From the NCBI RefSeq assembly GCF_013141425.1, contig NZ_JABFRA010000034.1:1-52746 (forward strand): 52,746 nt of DNA. Reading direction: 5' to 3'. The translations under genes were made by a program, and so were the position numbers. Shown here piece by piece: positions 52,674 through 52,746 of the stretch. The stretch comes from Methylotenera sp. GTDB lineage: Bacteria; Pseudomonadota; Gammaproteobacteria; Burkholderiales; Methylophilaceae. Positions within the stretch are counted from its first letter, which is position 1. The number at the start of each line of letters is the position of its first letter. The notes beneath the pieces were generated by a model, which was not told the DNA's origin, did not search any database, and saw nothing but the letters and a program-made list of their open reading frames with translations.

Positions 52674-52746
<73 letters not shown>

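Overview
The window reads as a chromosomal segment of an AT-leaning, obligately methylotrophic betaproteobacterium, most likely Methylophilaceae and close to Methylotenera. The grounds are a lanthanide-type methanol dehydrogenase cluster (xoxF, xoxJ and two xoxG-like cytochromes) with no mxaFI beside it, a soluble NAD-dependent formate dehydrogenase operon (fdsGBA-fdhD-fdsD), and the trxA-rho-rpmE order seen in betaproteobacteria. Species-level assignment is inference.

Layout. (1) 1-7.3 kb: end of a BON-domain lipoprotein gene, a DUF3579 gene, a TlpA-like thioredoxin, a PilZ-like protein, trxA, rho, rpmE2 and an ArnT-like membrane glycosyltransferase. (2) 7.4-16.6 kb: the formate dehydrogenase operon on the minus strand, divergent from moaA-mobA-moeA on the plus strand. 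Mo-cofactor synthesis thus sits beside a molybdoenzyme that needs it. (3) 16.6-22.7 kb: an orphan histidine kinase, a peroxiredoxin, PIN-PhoH, LplT and NADH dehydrogenase II. (4) 22.8-27.4 kb: the xox methanol oxidation cluster, in which each gene is followed by its own hairpin terminator. (5) 27.7-31.7 kb: proline iminopeptidase, a YihY/BrkB membrane protein fused to a cyclic-nucleotide-binding domain, and a TPR protein with a 2OG-oxygenase-like C-terminus.

(6) 32.0-47.6 kb is the most interesting part. It is a cell-cell signalling and biofilm block: a Xanthomonas-type DSF system (RpfG with HD-GYP, a stand-alone receiver, RpfC hybrid kinase, and convergent RpfF DSF synthase), a FadL-type fatty-acid channel divergent from rpfF, a trypsin-like protease, a c-di-GMP (GEMM-I) riboswitch ahead of a secreted DUF4189-like protein, an unannotated 58-residue ORF, and the complete pgaABCD operon for poly-N-acetylglucosamine behind a candidate sigma-54 promoter. 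Signal synthesis, signal uptake, c-di-GMP breakdown, c-di-GMP sensing by RNA and a c-di-GMP-activated polysaccharide synthase lie within 16 kb. I infer that they form one circuit.

(7) 47.66-52.72 kb is a compact (about 5.0 kb) integrative mobilizable element inserted in the 3' half of a CAU-anticodon tRNA gene (probably tRNA-Ile2). It is bounded by 50-bp perfect direct repeats and carries a tyrosine integrase, an excisionase-like regulator, a minimal MobV-type relaxase, several small overlapping unknown genes, paired integrase arm-site candidates in both ends, and a replacement terminator for the tRNA it interrupts. I saw no CRISPR array or insertion sequence.
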